Counted from the first letter of the stretch, positions 16,676 through 26,380 are shown. The stretch: 64,000 bases of DNA from an uncultured Clostridia bacterium (GCA_934130085.1 CAKOXK010000001.1:1-64000); one strand, 5' to 3'. A program made the numbers and translations. The notes: generated from the sequence alone by a model not told the origin.

Positions 16676-17710
16676 ATGAAAATAATACATGTGTCAGATG
16701 TTCATTTTGACATTCCATTTAAAAGATTATCAGATAGAGAGAGCTTAGGAAAAGAAAGAAGGCTTGAGCAAAGAGAAGCGTTTAGAAGTTTAATAGATTT
16801 TTCAAAGGAAAACAATGTTGATGTTATTTTAATTGCTGGAGATTTGTTTGAACAAGAATATATAAGAGAGTCTACAATTGAATACTTAAATAATTTATTT
16901 AAAGAAATTCCAGAAAAAAAGATATTTATTACTCCAGGAAATCATGATCCAAAGTTAAAAAATTCATATTATACAATTTATGACTGGAATGAAAACGTAC
17001 ATATTTTTTCTGAAAAATTAGAAGTTGTTCATTTAAATGAAGCTGATATTTATGGCTATGGGTTTAATAATTTTGAGATGAATAATTTTAATGAGCAAAA
17101 TATAAAAATACAAAACCCTGAAAATAATAATATATTTATTTCACATGGTGATATTTATAAGACATCGGAAAATTATAATCCAATGGATATTAATGAACTA
17201 AAAAATAAATTTGATTATATAGCTTTAGGTCACATACATAAAAGAGATGAATACTATTCAGGTTCACTAATTTCTTTAGGATTTGATGAACCAGGCGAAC
17301 ATGGTTTTTATTATATAGAACTTGAAAATAAAAATATAATAAAAAAAGAATTTATTAAAGCCGATAAAAGAGAATTAATAAAAAAAGAAATTAATATTTC
17401 AGATATAAATTCAGAAGAAGAATTAATTGAAAAAATAAATTCAATAAATACAGAAAATAATTTATATGAAATTTATTTAATAGGAAAAAGAAATTTTAAA
17501 ATAGAAATTAATTTAAATTTATTACAAAAAAATATAATAAAAATTAAAAATAATACTGAGTTGGAAATAAAAAATAATTTATCAGAAAACGAAAATACTT
17601 TACATGGTATATTTGTTAAAAATTTAAAACAAAAATTAAATAATAAAGAAATAAATGAAAATCAATTTGAAAGAATATTAGAATTAGAAAATGAAATTAT
17701 ACAAAAATAA
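16676..17710 (+). CDS. SbcD/YhaO-like metallophosphoesterase nuclease
   Basis: 344 residues. Calcineurin-like phosphoesterase motifs in order are DVHFD (residues 8-12), GDLF near 54, GNHDP near 88, SHGD near 152 and GHIHKRD near 184. This is the Mre11/SbcD active site. After about residue 230 the chain becomes a very Lys/Asn/Ile/Glu-rich capping region. The partner ATPase lies 377 nt downstream, matching the Bacillus yhaO-yhaN arrangement. The likely role is double-strand-break end processing. Codon use is extreme, almost all A/T with AAA and AAT dominating, and unlike prfA and pcrA next to it. Confidence 0.85.
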   Translation: MKIIHVSDVHFDIPFKRLSDRESLGKERRLEQREAFRSLIDFSKENNVDVILIAGDLFEQEYIRESTIEYLNNLFKEIPEKKIFITPGNHDPKLKNSYYTIYDWNENVHIFSEKLEVVHLNEADIYGYGFNNFEMNNFNEQNIKIQNPENNNIFISHGDIYKTSENYNPMDINELKNKFDYIALGHIHKRDEYYSGSLISLGFDEPGEHGFYYIELENKNIIKKEFIKADKRELIKKEINISDINSEEELIEKINSINTENNLYEIYLIGKRNFKIEINLNLLQKNIIKIKNNTELEIKNNLSENENTLHGIFVKNLKQKLNNKEINENQFERILELENEIIQK

Positions 17711-18087
17711 AAAGAAAAAAGATAATAATTGATGAAATGAGAGAATAATATAAAACAAAATTGACAAAATGGCAAAAAATAGACACTTAAAAATGAACTA
17801 AAAAGTAGAGCAAATCTTAGGGAATTAACAAAAATTTTTTGAGAAAAAATTTAAAAGAAAAAATACGAATTTTTTACTTAATAAATAGTAAAAAAAGCAA
17901 CAAAAATACAAATTGACTGAAAGACAAAATTAAAATAGACAAAAAATAAAGAAAATTTATTAGAAAAAAATGACACACATAAAAAAAGGTGGAAACAATT
18001 ACTAAAAAAGTCTTACAAAAAATATAAAATTATTTTAATAAAAAATATTAAAAAAATAAATTTAAAAATTTGGAATGGGAAAAGAAA
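17711..18087. other. 377-nt A-rich gap with no identifiable gene
   Basis: Over 80 per cent A/T by eye, with repeated short AAAATAGACA(C) words (about 17778, 17935) that also occur at the left end of the window (about 20-30 and 90-100). No ORF, hairpin or convincing promoter. The unusual spacing for a YhaO-YhaN pair suggests an insertion or decay. Confidence 0.5.
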
Positions 18088-19890
18088 ATGAATATAGAAA
18101 ATATAAAAATAAATCAATATGGAAAATTAGAAAATAAAAATATTGATTTAAAAAAAATAAATATTATTTATGGAAAAAATGAATCAGGAAAATCAACCTT
18201 ATTAAATTTTATTGAAAGTATATTTTATGGAATATCAAAAAATAAAAATGGAAAAAAATATACTGACTTTGAAAAATATACTCCATGGAATCAAAATGAA
18301 TTTTCAGGAGCTATACAATATAAACTAGATAATGAAAAAGAATATTATGTATTTAGGGATTTTAATAAAAAAAATCCAAAAATATATGATGAAAATAATA
18401 ATGATATTTCAGATGAATTTTTTATAGATAAAAGAAATGGAAATCAATTTTTCTTAGAACAAACAAAAATCGATAGGGACTTATTAAAATCAACATTAAT
18501 AAGTGAACAAAACTCTATTGAGTTAAATAATAACACACAAGAATTACTATTACAAAAAATATCAAATTTAGCTGAAACAGGAAGTGAAGAAAATTCATAT
18601 AAATCTGCTATGGCAAAATTAGATAGAATGTTATTAAACGAAGTTGGAACAGAAAAAAGTTCTTTAAGACCTATAAATATATCAGAAGAAAAAATAAAAA
18701 AACTAACACAAGAAATAACAGAAATAAAAAATTATGAAAATTATAAATATGAATTAGAAAATAAAAAAAGTAAAATAGAAAATGAATTGTCAGAAGAAAA
18801 AGAAAATAAAAAAATATATGATAAAATAAAAAGAATAATTAATGATGACAAAATAGAAAATGAAAAAATTAAAATAAAAAATAATATCATAGAAGAAAAT
18901 AATAAAAAAATAGAAAAATTAAAACAGGAAAAACTAAATAAAGAAAAAAATAAAAAACAAAAATTTAATATTATTATTTTAGCTATAATAATTTTAATTA
19001 ATATTTTAAATTTCATATTTAATAAAAATACAAAAATGTTTTATACAAAGATAATTACAATTAGTTTAATACCACTATATATAATTTATATTTTATATAA
19101 AAATAAAAAATATAATTCTGAAAGTATAGTACAGCAAATAAAAATACTTGAGAAAAATAATTCGGAAATTTCAGATGAGGTAGAAAAACTAAAAACAGAA
19201 TTAATAAATAAAAATAAAATTGAAAAAGAAAAAATGGTAAATGAATATGGAAAAAATATAAATGAATTATTTACATCAGAAATTAATGAAATATCAGAAG
19301 ATAATTTAAATAATATAAATAATTTGGAACTTGAACTACATAAAATTCAGTTGGACAAAAATAATATAAATCCAATTCTAGAAAAATTATCAGATGATGA
19401 AGAGTTATTAGAAATAGAACAAAGAAATTATGAAGAACTTGAAGAAAAAAGAAATATTTATAATTTAACAAAGGAATTGATGTCACAATCGTATGAAGAA
19501 ATGAAAGAAAAAATAACGCCAAAGTTTAATAAAAATTTATCTGAAAACATAAAAAAATTCTCTAATAATAAATACAATAACATAATTATTAAAGAAGGAT
19601 TAAAAGTAAAATTAGATAATGGAGAATTAATAGATACAGAAAAACTAAGTTTAGGGACAATTGAACAAATATATTTAGCACTAAGAATGTCTGTAATAGA
19701 TGAATTGTCAGAAGAAACAATGCCAATAATGCTTGATGAGCCATTTGCTTTTTTTGACGACGAAAGACTAGAAGAAACATTAGAATACCTAAGAAAAATA
19801 AAAAATCAAATAATTATATTAACATGTACAGACAGAGAAAAGAAAATACTTGAAGAGAATAAAATTGAATATAATTATATTGAATTATAG
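18088..19890 (+). CDS. YhaN/SbcC-like SMC-type ATPase (short form)
   Basis: 600 residues from ATG 18088, chosen because MNIENIKINQYGKL matches the start of the family; a TTG at 18070 is in frame but less likely. Walker A YGKNESGKST is at residues 28-37, then FYGISK. The ABC signature LSLGTIEQIYLALR is near 519 and Walker B IMLDEPFAFFDD near 546. The centre is coiled coil broken by two adjacent hydrophobic segments (about 292-310 and 318-338), as in YhaN, suggesting membrane contact. It is much shorter than Bacillus YhaN (about 960 residues), mostly through shorter coils. It should form a complex with the upstream nuclease. The composition is extremely A-rich. Confidence 0.82.
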   Translation: MNIENIKINQYGKLENKNIDLKKINIIYGKNESGKSTLLNFIESIFYGISKNKNGKKYTDFEKYTPWNQNEFSGAIQYKLDNEKEYYVFRDFNKKNPKIYDENNNDISDEFFIDKRNGNQFFLEQTKIDRDLLKSTLISEQNSIELNNNTQELLLQKISNLAETGSEENSYKSAMAKLDRMLLNEVGTEKSSLRPINISEEKIKKLTQEITEIKNYENYKYELENKKSKIENELSEEKENKKIYDKIKRIINDDKIENEKIKIKNNIIEENNKKIEKLKQEKLNKEKNKKQKFNIIILAIIILINILNFIFNKNTKMFYTKIITISLIPLYIIYILYKNKKYNSESIVQQIKILEKNNSEISDEVEKLKTELINKNKIEKEKMVNEYGKNINELFTSEINEISEDNLNNINNLELELHKIQLDKNNINPILEKLSDDEELLEIEQRNYEELEEKRNIYNLTKELMSQSYEEMKEKITPKFNKNLSENIKKFSNNKYNNIIIKEGLKVKLDNGELIDTEKLSLGTIEQIYLALRMSVIDELSEETMPIMLDEPFAFFDDERLEETLEYLRKIKNQIIILTCTDREKKILEENKIEYNYIEL

Positions 19891-19943
19891 AACTAGTGTT
19901 GAAATGATCTCATGAACGTAGTATAATAAACAAGTACAAAAAG

Positions 19944-19999
19944 AGAAGGGAGATTATGAATAAAGCCTAACATAACGGCTTTCATAAAACGAAAATATG
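19944..19999 (+). promoter_or_regulatory. hairpin-split ribosome binding site of prfA with minigene
   Basis: The only good Shine-Dalgarno, GAAGGGAG (19946-19953 region), is 44 nt before ATG 19997. Between them is a hairpin (19956-19985): ATGA..AAAGCC pairs with GGCTTTCAT, with a 2-nt bulge. The hairpin begins with an ATG at ideal spacing from the Shine-Dalgarno that opens a four-codon frame (M-N-K-A-stop). Either the hairpin bridges the distance, leaving 11 nt to prfA, or a minimal leader peptide couples to it. Confidence 0.5.
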
Positions 20000-21058
20000 T
20001 TTGAAAATTTACAAGAACTTGAAAATAAATATCAAGAACTTACTAAAAGTATTAGTGACCCAGAGGTAATTGCAGACCAAGAATCATGGCGTAAAATGAT
20101 GAAAGAGCAATCTGACCTTGAGCCAATTGTAGAAAAATATAGAGAATACAAAAAAACAGAATCAGAGCTTGAAGAAGCTAAAGAGCTTATGAAAGATCCT
20201 GAAATGAAGGAGCTTGCAGAAGAGGAAATGCTTGAGGCTAAAGATAAACTTCCAAAATTAGAAGAAGAGCTTAAGATTTTATTAATTCCAAAAGATCCTG
20301 ATGATGACAAAAATGTTATTTGCGAAATCAGAGCAGGAGCTGGAGGAGAAGAGGCAGCATTATTTGCAGGAACTTTATTTAGAATGTATTCAATGTACTG
20401 TGATAGAAAACATTGGACTATCGAGATTTTGAACGAGAATGAAACAGAACTCGGAGGATTTAAAGAAATCTCTTTCATGATTAAAGGAAAGGGAGCTTAT
20501 AGTAGATTAAAATTTGAAAGTGGAGTTCACAGAGTTCAAAGAGTACCTGAGACAGAAGCCAGCGGTAGAATTCACACATCAACAGCGTCAGTTTCAGTAC
20601 TACCTGAGGTTGGAGATGTTGAAATTCACATCAATCCAGCAGATATCAAAATGGAAGTGTTTAGGTCATCTGGTGCAGGTGGACAGCATATTAACAAAAC
20701 ATCATCAGCCGTACGTCTTATTCATATTCCAACAGGCACAATTGCAGAATGTCAAACCGAAAGATCTCAATTTCAAAATAGAGATTATGCAATGAAACTA
20801 TTACAATCAAGATTATATGAAAAAGAAAAGAGAGAAAGAGATAGCAAGATTGAAAATGCAAGACGTTCTCAAATAGGCAATGCTGATAGATCGGAAAAAA
20901 TAAGAACTTACAACTATCCTCAAGGAAGAATCACAGATCACAGAATAGGTATGAGCATTTATCAAATGGAGAATTTCTTAAATGGGGATCTAGATGGTAT
21001 GATTGATAACCTAATTGCAGCTGATACCGCAGAAAAACTTAAAGGAAATGAGGACTAA
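19997..21058 (+). CDS. prfA: peptide chain release factor 1
   Basis: RF1 terminates translation at UAA and UAG. 353 residues, full length. The GGQ catalytic motif is in SSGAGGQHINKTSSAVRL near residue 235. The codon-recognition loop carries PETEASGRIHTS (the PxT element of RF1) near 185. Prior helices read PEVIADQESWRKMMKEQSDLEPI. The usual neighbour prmC is not adjacent; pcrA follows after 112 nt. Initiation probably depends on the unusual hairpin-split leader listed separately. Composition returns to normal relative to the A-rich gene pair upstream. Confidence 0.96.
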   Translation: MFENLQELENKYQELTKSISDPEVIADQESWRKMMKEQSDLEPIVEKYREYKKTESELEEAKELMKDPEMKELAEEEMLEAKDKLPKLEEELKILLIPKDPDDDKNVICEIRAGAGGEEAALFAGTLFRMYSMYCDRKHWTIEILNENETELGGFKEISFMIKGKGAYSRLKFESGVHRVQRVPETEASGRIHTSTASVSVLPEVGDVEIHINPADIKMEVFRSSGAGGQHINKTSSAVRLIHIPTGTIAECQTERSQFQNRDYAMKLLQSRLYEKEKRERDSKIENARRSQIGNADRSEKIRTYNYPQGRITDHRIGMSIYQMENFLNGDLDGMIDNLIAADTAEKLKGNED

Positions 21059-21170
21059 CTAAAGTAAAAATAAACTGAATAAAGTCAAAGAAAAAAGTGT
21101 TAGATGTTTACCTGAAAATAAAGTTTGACTGAATAAAAATGGTAAATGCAGATTAATAAAAGGAGTACAA

Positions 21171-23495
21171 ATGCAGAATTTATTAGATGAATTAAACCCA
21201 ATGCAAAGAAAAGCAGTAGAAAAAACCGAAGGACCATGTCTTGTAATAGCAGGGGCAGGCTCAGGAAAAACAAAGGTCTTAACATACAAAGTCGCATATT
21301 TAATACAACAAAAAGATGTTAAACCATGGAATATACTTGCAATTACCTTTACAAACAAGGCAGCAAATGAAATGAAAGAAAGAGTAACTGCGCTTGTTGG
21401 AGACCAAATAAATGATATATGGCTAGGAACATTCCACTCAATTTGTGTTAGAATTCTAAGAAGATTTATTGATAGGCTTGGATTTGATACATCATTTGTA
21501 ATTTTCGATACAACAGACCAAAAAACACTAGTAAAGAATTGCCTAAAAGATCTAAACATTGATAACAAAATGTTTACGGAAAAGTCAGTTTTAAATGAAA
21601 TAAGCAATGCAAAAAATGAAATGATTGAGCCAGACGAGTATGAAGAAAAGTTTGGAAGTGATTACAGAAAAAAGGTAATAGGCAATATTTATCATCTATA
21701 TCAACAAAGACTAAAAGAGAATAATGCGATTGACTTTGATGATATAATAAATTTTACAATTAAAATACTACAAAACAATGCAGATGTAATCGAATATTTT
21801 TCAGAAAAATTTAAATATATTTTAGTTGATGAGTACCAAGATACAAACAAATCACAATTCACACTAGTATCATTATTAGCATCGCGTTATGGTAACGTTA
21901 CGGCCGTAGGAGATAATGACCAATCAATATATAGCTTCCGTGGGGCAGACATAACAAATATACTAAACTTTGAAAGAGATTTTCCAGGAACAGAAATAAT
22001 AAAACTAGAGCAAAACTACAGATGTACAGGAAATATCTTAAAAGCAGCAAATGCAGTAATAAAGCATAATGATGCAAAATATGAGAAAAAACTTTGGACT
22101 GAAAATGAAGAAGGAAAATTACCATCAATCTACTGCGGAGAAGATGAATACCAAGAGGCCTCATATATAGTTACACAAATAAATCATCTAAAAAGGGAAG
22201 AATATTTTAAAAATTCAGACTTTGCAATACTTTATAGAATGAACTCGCAATCAAGAGCAATAGAAGATATTTTAAGAAGAGAAGATATACCATATAAAAT
22301 TATTGGAGGCTTAAAATTCTATGAGCGTAAAGAAATAAAGGATACAATAAGTTATCTAAGACTAGTTGCAAACCAATCAGATAACCTATCATTTCAAAGA
22401 ATAATAAACGAGCCAAAACGTGGAGTAGGCAAAACAAGCCTTGAAAAAATAGACCAAATATCAAAAGAAAATAATATATCGTATTACGAAGTCATAAAGG
22501 AAGCAGATAAATACATACCAAAAATATACGAAGCAACAAGACAATTTGTAAACACAATCGAAGAACTAAAAAGCCTAGAGCTTTCGGTCTCAGAAATAAT
22601 TACAAAGGTTTTAAAAATGTCTGGCTACACAGATGCCTTGAAAAATGAAAACACTATAGAAGCAGAATCTAGAATTCAAAACATAGAAGAATTAATTACT
22701 GTTGCTAACGAATTTGAAAAAGAGGCAGCTGATAAATCATTAGTTGAATTTTTAAACAGCATATCACTTTCAAGTGATACAGATAATATAGAAGAAACAG
22801 ACGATATGGTTACTTTAATGACGCTTCACTCAGCCAAAGGCCTAGAATATCCTGTAATATTTTTAGTTGGAATGGAAGAAGGAATCTTTCCAGGATATCA
22901 ATCAATGATGGATGAAACAGAATTAGAAGAAGAAAGAAGACTATTTTACGTAGGAATAACAAGAGCAAAACAATATCTATACTTAACATTTGCCAAAAAA
23001 AGAACAATTTTTGGGTCAACAAGTTACAACCCACCATCAAGATTTATAAAAGAAATTCCAAAAGATTTACTTGATGGCTATGATGATGCAATGATGCAAA
23101 AGAAAAAGCAAGATGATTTTGAAGATAGCGAATATGATTGGAAATATCAAAACGCAAGAAACAATATATATGGTTCTCACAAATCATTTGTTTCATCTTA
23201 CGGAGGTTCAAAAGTTACAACAAGAAAAGCAGGAGAAGATGATATACAAGAGAAATCATCTCCATTCAAACGTAGTGCAGAAAGCTTTTTACAAAATTTA
23301 CAGGCAAAAAAGACGCCATCGGTAGACGTGACCAAATATAAAGAAGGACAAAGAATATATCACAAGAAATTCGGAGAAGGCACAATTACAAAACTTGAAA
23401 AAGAAGGAGACGACTACAAGGTAGATATAGAATTCGCAAAATTCGGACACAAGCGACTAATGGCGCAATTTGCAGGACTTGAGATATTAGGATAG
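21171..23495 (+). CDS. pcrA: ATP-dependent DNA helicase PcrA/UvrD
   Basis: SF1A 3'-5' helicase for repair and removal of RecA filaments. 774 residues. Motif Q LNPMQRKAVEK and motif I AGAGSGKT near 26-33 are followed by Ia TFTNKAA, II VDEYQDTN, III GDNDQSIYSFRGA, IV LEQNYR, V VTLMTLHSAKGLEYPVIFLVG and VI RRLFYVGITRA. The C-terminal Tudor-like domain (GQRIYHKKFGEGTITKLE, about 720-770), which binds RNA polymerase in Bacillus, is present. AAAGGAG lies 6 nt before the ATG. The next elements are repeat copy B and a bidirectional terminator. Confidence 0.96.
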   Translation: MQNLLDELNPMQRKAVEKTEGPCLVIAGAGSGKTKVLTYKVAYLIQQKDVKPWNILAITFTNKAANEMKERVTALVGDQINDIWLGTFHSICVRILRRFIDRLGFDTSFVIFDTTDQKTLVKNCLKDLNIDNKMFTEKSVLNEISNAKNEMIEPDEYEEKFGSDYRKKVIGNIYHLYQQRLKENNAIDFDDIINFTIKILQNNADVIEYFSEKFKYILVDEYQDTNKSQFTLVSLLASRYGNVTAVGDNDQSIYSFRGADITNILNFERDFPGTEIIKLEQNYRCTGNILKAANAVIKHNDAKYEKKLWTENEEGKLPSIYCGEDEYQEASYIVTQINHLKREEYFKNSDFAILYRMNSQSRAIEDILRREDIPYKIIGGLKFYERKEIKDTISYLRLVANQSDNLSFQRIINEPKRGVGKTSLEKIDQISKENNISYYEVIKEADKYIPKIYEATRQFVNTIEELKSLELSVSEIITKVLKMSGYTDALKNENTIEAESRIQNIEELITVANEFEKEAADKSLVEFLNSISLSSDTDNIEETDDMVTLMTLHSAKGLEYPVIFLVGMEEGIFPGYQSMMDETELEEERRLFYVGITRAKQYLYLTFAKKRTIFGSTSYNPPSRFIKEIPKDLLDGYDDAMMQKKKQDDFEDSEYDWKYQNARNNIYGSHKSFVSSYGGSKVTTRKAGEDDIQEKSSPFKRSAESFLQNLQAKKTPSVDVTKYKEGQRIYHKKFGEGTITKLEKEGDDYKVDIEFAKFGHKRLMAQFAGLEILG

Positions 23496-23505
23496 ATACA
23501 TTGGT

Positions 23506-23660
23506 AAAAAAGACATAATTTATATTGTTTTTTCATTTTTTGCTCGTTGCAATCTTCGTTAGTCAGACTTAACTTTCGGAAGATTGCACCATTCGCGCTC
23601 GCTTCGCTCACTTGATCGCTGCGCAAAATTAAAAAACAATATAATATTAAATCCGATTTA
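23506..23660. repeat. dispersed inverted-repeat element, copy B
   Basis: The left arm AAAAAAGACATAATTTATA then TTGTTTTTTCATTTTTTGC pairs imperfectly with the right arm GCGCAAAATTAAAAAACAAT then ATAATATTAAAT. The interior right half (CTTAACTTTCGGAAGATTGC, then ACCATTCGCGCTCGCTTCGC, then TCACTTGATCGCT) is nearly identical to copy D 21 kb away. It lies between convergent pcrA and the PIN-PhoH gene. Confidence 0.8.
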
Positions 23661-23678
23661 CTTTATAAAACAAAACAT

Positions 23679-23706
23679 AAAAAAGGAGGCGTATGCCTCC
23701 TTTTTT
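23679..23706. terminator. bidirectional terminator between pcrA and PIN-PhoH
   Basis: AAAAAAGGAGGC-GTAT-GCCTCCTTTTTT, a perfect 12-bp stem with T tracts on both strands. It is suited to terminate both convergent transcripts. Confidence 0.9.
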
Positions 23707-23766
23707 GCAAGTAATAAATACTTGCAATCATCTTCCTTAAGAAGTAATTAATGATAACAGCTTTCA

Positions 23767-25284
23767 TTAACTTAACAAATCAATTGCCCTTTGACAAAGT
23801 TCAGATCTTACACTACTATTAGGATCCATCTGAATCTCAAATGCAAGGTCATCATCCTTCCAGGTTTCCATCATGTAAATTATTCCATTCACACGACGTG
23901 ACAAAGAAGAAACTTTTACCTGATCAGGGTCACCAAGTATTGCAATTTTGGTGTTTCTTCCAACTCTAGTGATCAAATCGAGAAAGTAGCTAGGCTGTAT
24001 ATTTTGGGCCTCATCGATGAGAATAAATGTATTTTTTAAGCTATGGCCAGCAATGTATGCCAAAGGCTGAACATCAATAAGACCATTTTCAAAATAAGAG
24101 CTTGTACTTCTTTCAGCTTCCTCACGAGCCCTAGAAGGACTGTATCCATTAAGTTCTTTACGGTCATCAGAGATATGATTGACGATATTGTCGATAATAC
24201 CTCCAAGCATAGGACTAAGCTTTTCCAAAATATCTCCAGGAAGAAAACCATACTTTTCAGCTTCATCGCTGGATACATGCCCACCAACCGCAGGAGTTGC
24301 AATAAGAATTCTCTCATAAACTGAATCAAGTTGCGAAAGCGCGGACTGAATTGCAACAAATGTCTTTCCAGTTCCAGCAACGCCATCAATAATTACAAGA
24401 GGAGCCTCGCTAGGTGGCAGAAGTAATGCATCCATTGCACAGTGCTGCTCAAAATTAGCGGGAGTAAATTCCTTGATTTTATTTACTTTAAGACTGTAAA
24501 GTGCTTTCTTACTATACCTAGCAGGGTAGTAATTATTGAGAAGCACATACTGGTTTTCATGAAGACTATTGAGAGTCTTGAAAATTGGCTTATCTTCTTC
24601 AAAAATAATAGAATTTATCTGAAATGTTCCATTATTCTCGAGACTTTCAATAATATAGTTCGGAACATTAAGACAAGCTTTTCCAGTATACCTGTCATTG
24701 GGAGTAGGGAAAATCATATCAGGAACATACTGACTATTAATCCCAAGATCGCTTGCCCGTAAAAGAAGAGGAATATTCTGAGAGACCAGAATTACATCCT
24801 TAGATGCCTCTTTGAATGCAGAGTAGTGTTTTATTCTTGAAAAATCACCAGAATCTAAGGAATAAAAATCCCTGGCACTTTGAGAAGCGATATCCTCTCT
24901 TGCCATGTCTGAAGCATTAATGCGATCGTAAATCAAATCTAAGCAGATAGCCAAAGTTTCAGGAACTGAAGAATCATCAGTAGATGACACCTTAAGGCTA
25001 TCATGAATAACTGGTGGAATTGACTTAGCAGTCATAACTCTAAGAGTTACTCCATTTTCAAGTGTAGCACCGTCTTCCATGAGTTTAGAAAGATTTAAAG
25101 TACTGATAAAATCGCAAAAATCTTGAGCATAAGTCTTCTTTACTTTACTAAAATAGTAAAGCTTGTTAATAACCGCCATTGGAATTACGATAGTATCGCC
25201 GTTCTCACCAAAATGAAGCCATGCTTTCTTCTGGCTAAGAAGTGCTCCACCACGTAAAACATAAATCTTTTGCCGTCTTTTCAT
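23767..25284 (-). CDS. PIN domain-PhoH ATPase fusion (YlaK-like)
   Basis: 505 residues. The N-terminal half (about 1-190) is a PIN-type nuclease fold, recognised from MKRRQKIYVLRGGALLSQKKAW and the following acidic pattern including DLIYDRI and KDVILVSQN. The C-terminal half is the PhoH SF1-like ATPase: Walker A GVAGTGKTFVAI near 300 and Walker B FILIDEAQNIQPS near 424, then TKIAILGDPDQV. In related PIN-PhoH proteins this combines RNA unwinding and cleavage. The gene has its own sigma-A promoter and GGAGGTTCATAATG start. Codon use is more balanced than in neighbours, like the 8.4-10 kb paralog pair. It is divergent from mecA. Confidence 0.85.
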   Translation of the reverse strand: MKRRQKIYVLRGGALLSQKKAWLHFGENGDTIVIPMAVINKLYYFSKVKKTYAQDFCDFISTLNLSKLMEDGATLENGVTLRVMTAKSIPPVIHDSLKVSSTDDSSVPETLAICLDLIYDRINASDMAREDIASQSARDFYSLDSGDFSRIKHYSAFKEASKDVILVSQNIPLLLRASDLGINSQYVPDMIFPTPNDRYTGKACLNVPNYIIESLENNGTFQINSIIFEEDKPIFKTLNSLHENQYVLLNNYYPARYSKKALYSLKVNKIKEFTPANFEQHCAMDALLLPPSEAPLVIIDGVAGTGKTFVAIQSALSQLDSVYERILIATPAVGGHVSSDEAEKYGFLPGDILEKLSPMLGGIIDNIVNHISDDRKELNGYSPSRAREEAERSTSSYFENGLIDVQPLAYIAGHSLKNTFILIDEAQNIQPSYFLDLITRVGRNTKIAILGDPDQVKVSSLSRRVNGIIYMMETWKDDDLAFEIQMDPNSSVRSELCQRAIDLLS

Positions 25285-25353
25285 TATGAACCTCCTTAGA
25301 AGAATGAGCTCTTAAAAAGTAAAATAAGAGCTCCCATATAAAGTGACATAATG

Positions 25354-25382
25354 AGTATACCACCATGATTGACTAAAATCAA
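25354..25382 (-). promoter_or_regulatory. sigma-A type promoter for PIN-PhoH
   Basis: On the minus strand TTGATT (25377-25382) is followed after 17 nt by TATACT-like TATACT/AGTATA (25354-25359), 70 nt upstream of the start codon. Confidence 0.6.
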
Positions 25383-25492
25383 CATAATCTTACGAAAAAC
25401 GACAAAAAACGACAATAATTTACAAAATATTTTTTGGCAAAAACTATTTAATTTTATAATAATATATGATAGTATATATTAACAAAAAAGAA

Positions 25493-25532
25493 AGAGAGGA
25501 GTCAATCAATAGATTGATGGTAAAGTCTTATG
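25493..25532 (+). promoter_or_regulatory. hairpin-split ribosome binding site of mecA
   Basis: GAGAGGAG ends at 25501. It is followed directly by hairpin TCAATC-AATA-GATTGA (25502-25517), then 12 nt, then ATG 25530. No closer Shine-Dalgarno exists. An ATG at 25517 opens a 7-codon frame out of phase with mecA that ends inside its start region. Confidence 0.5.
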
Positions 25533-26252
25533 AAGTTTGAAAAAATCGATGATAATAGATTAAAAATAACGCTAAAATGTCAAGAACTTTTAGGAGATAA
25601 TAATCTTGATACTTTTATGGATGATCCAGATGCAGCTAAAAGAACAATGATTAAGATTCTCGATGATGCTCATGATGAAGTTGGTTTTGACTCAAAAAAT
25701 TACAAATTGCAAATTGAAGCAAAACAATTATCAGATGATACCATTATATTTATAGTAAACAAGGTGCTTAAATTAGAAAAGCTAGAAGAACCAGAAAACA
25801 AAAAGTGTGAAGAAAAAGCTAAATCATCAAAGCCAAAGTCAAAGAAATCAGCTAGACCAAAACCAATATTAAGAGATAGTGATGGTTTTAAAGTAGATGG
25901 TGGAAATATAAAAATTAAACCTCTAAAAATACCCAAATTAAGAGCGCATGTTGTAATATACAAATTCTCATCATTAGAAGATTACATACAATTCTGTAAC
26001 CAACTAAAATTGCAACAATTGAAAACATTTAAAACACTTTGCAAATATTCAGAATTATATGAAGTTAAAGGTCAATACTACCTAGCAGTAATAGATATAA
26101 ATGAAGAACATAAAAAAATAGGAATATTTTATACAAATATAACTGAGTTTTCAGAGATGTTCTCAACAAATATAATGAAATATTATGAACTAAGAGAAAA
26201 ACATGAGCCACTTCTTAAAATGGATGCATTACGCATTGGCCAAATGCTATAA
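25530..26252 (+). CDS. mecA: MecA-type adaptor protein for ClpC
   Basis: 240 residues with the family plan: an N-terminal substrate-binding domain starting MKFEKIDDNRLKITLKCQEL with the DDAHDEVGF region, a Lys/Ser/Pro-rich linker (about 95-115), and a C-terminal ClpC-binding domain beginning VVIYKFSSLEDYIQFCNQL. In Bacillus MecA feeds ComK and other clients to ClpCP and assembles the ClpC hexamer. ClpC is not in this window. It stands between the divergent PIN-PhoH gene and the DUF4321-mre cluster. The Shine-Dalgarno is separated from the ATG by a hairpin, so translation may be regulated. Confidence 0.85.
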   Translation: MKFEKIDDNRLKITLKCQELLGDNNLDTFMDDPDAAKRTMIKILDDAHDEVGFDSKNYKLQIEAKQLSDDTIIFIVNKVLKLEKLEEPENKKCEEKAKSSKPKSKKSARPKPILRDSDGFKVDGGNIKIKPLKIPKLRAHVVIYKFSSLEDYIQFCNQLKLQQLKTFKTLCKYSELYEVKGQYYLAVIDINEEHKKIGIFYTNITEFSEMFSTNIMKYYELREKHEPLLKMDALRIGQML

Positions 26253-26307
26253 ATAACTACAATAATGCAAAATCAATAAATGCAGTATATAATATCTAAT
26301 TATACAC

Positions 26308-26336
26308 TTGAAAATTTTGTAAAAAAAACATATAAT
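26308..26336 (+). promoter_or_regulatory. sigma-A type promoter of the radC-mre cluster
   Basis: TTGAAA (26308-26313), 17-nt spacer, TATAAT (26331-26336), 45 nt before the DUF4321 gene. It is likely to drive the cluster through mrdA. Confidence 0.7.
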
Positions 26337-26380
26337 ACCGAAGAAAAGAAGAAGTAAAAAGAAAAACATAGGAGGAAATA

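Noticed and set aside
20514..20795. 93-codon plus-strand frame inside prfA
   Set aside because: It lies in another frame of a highly conserved gene and has no ribosome binding site.
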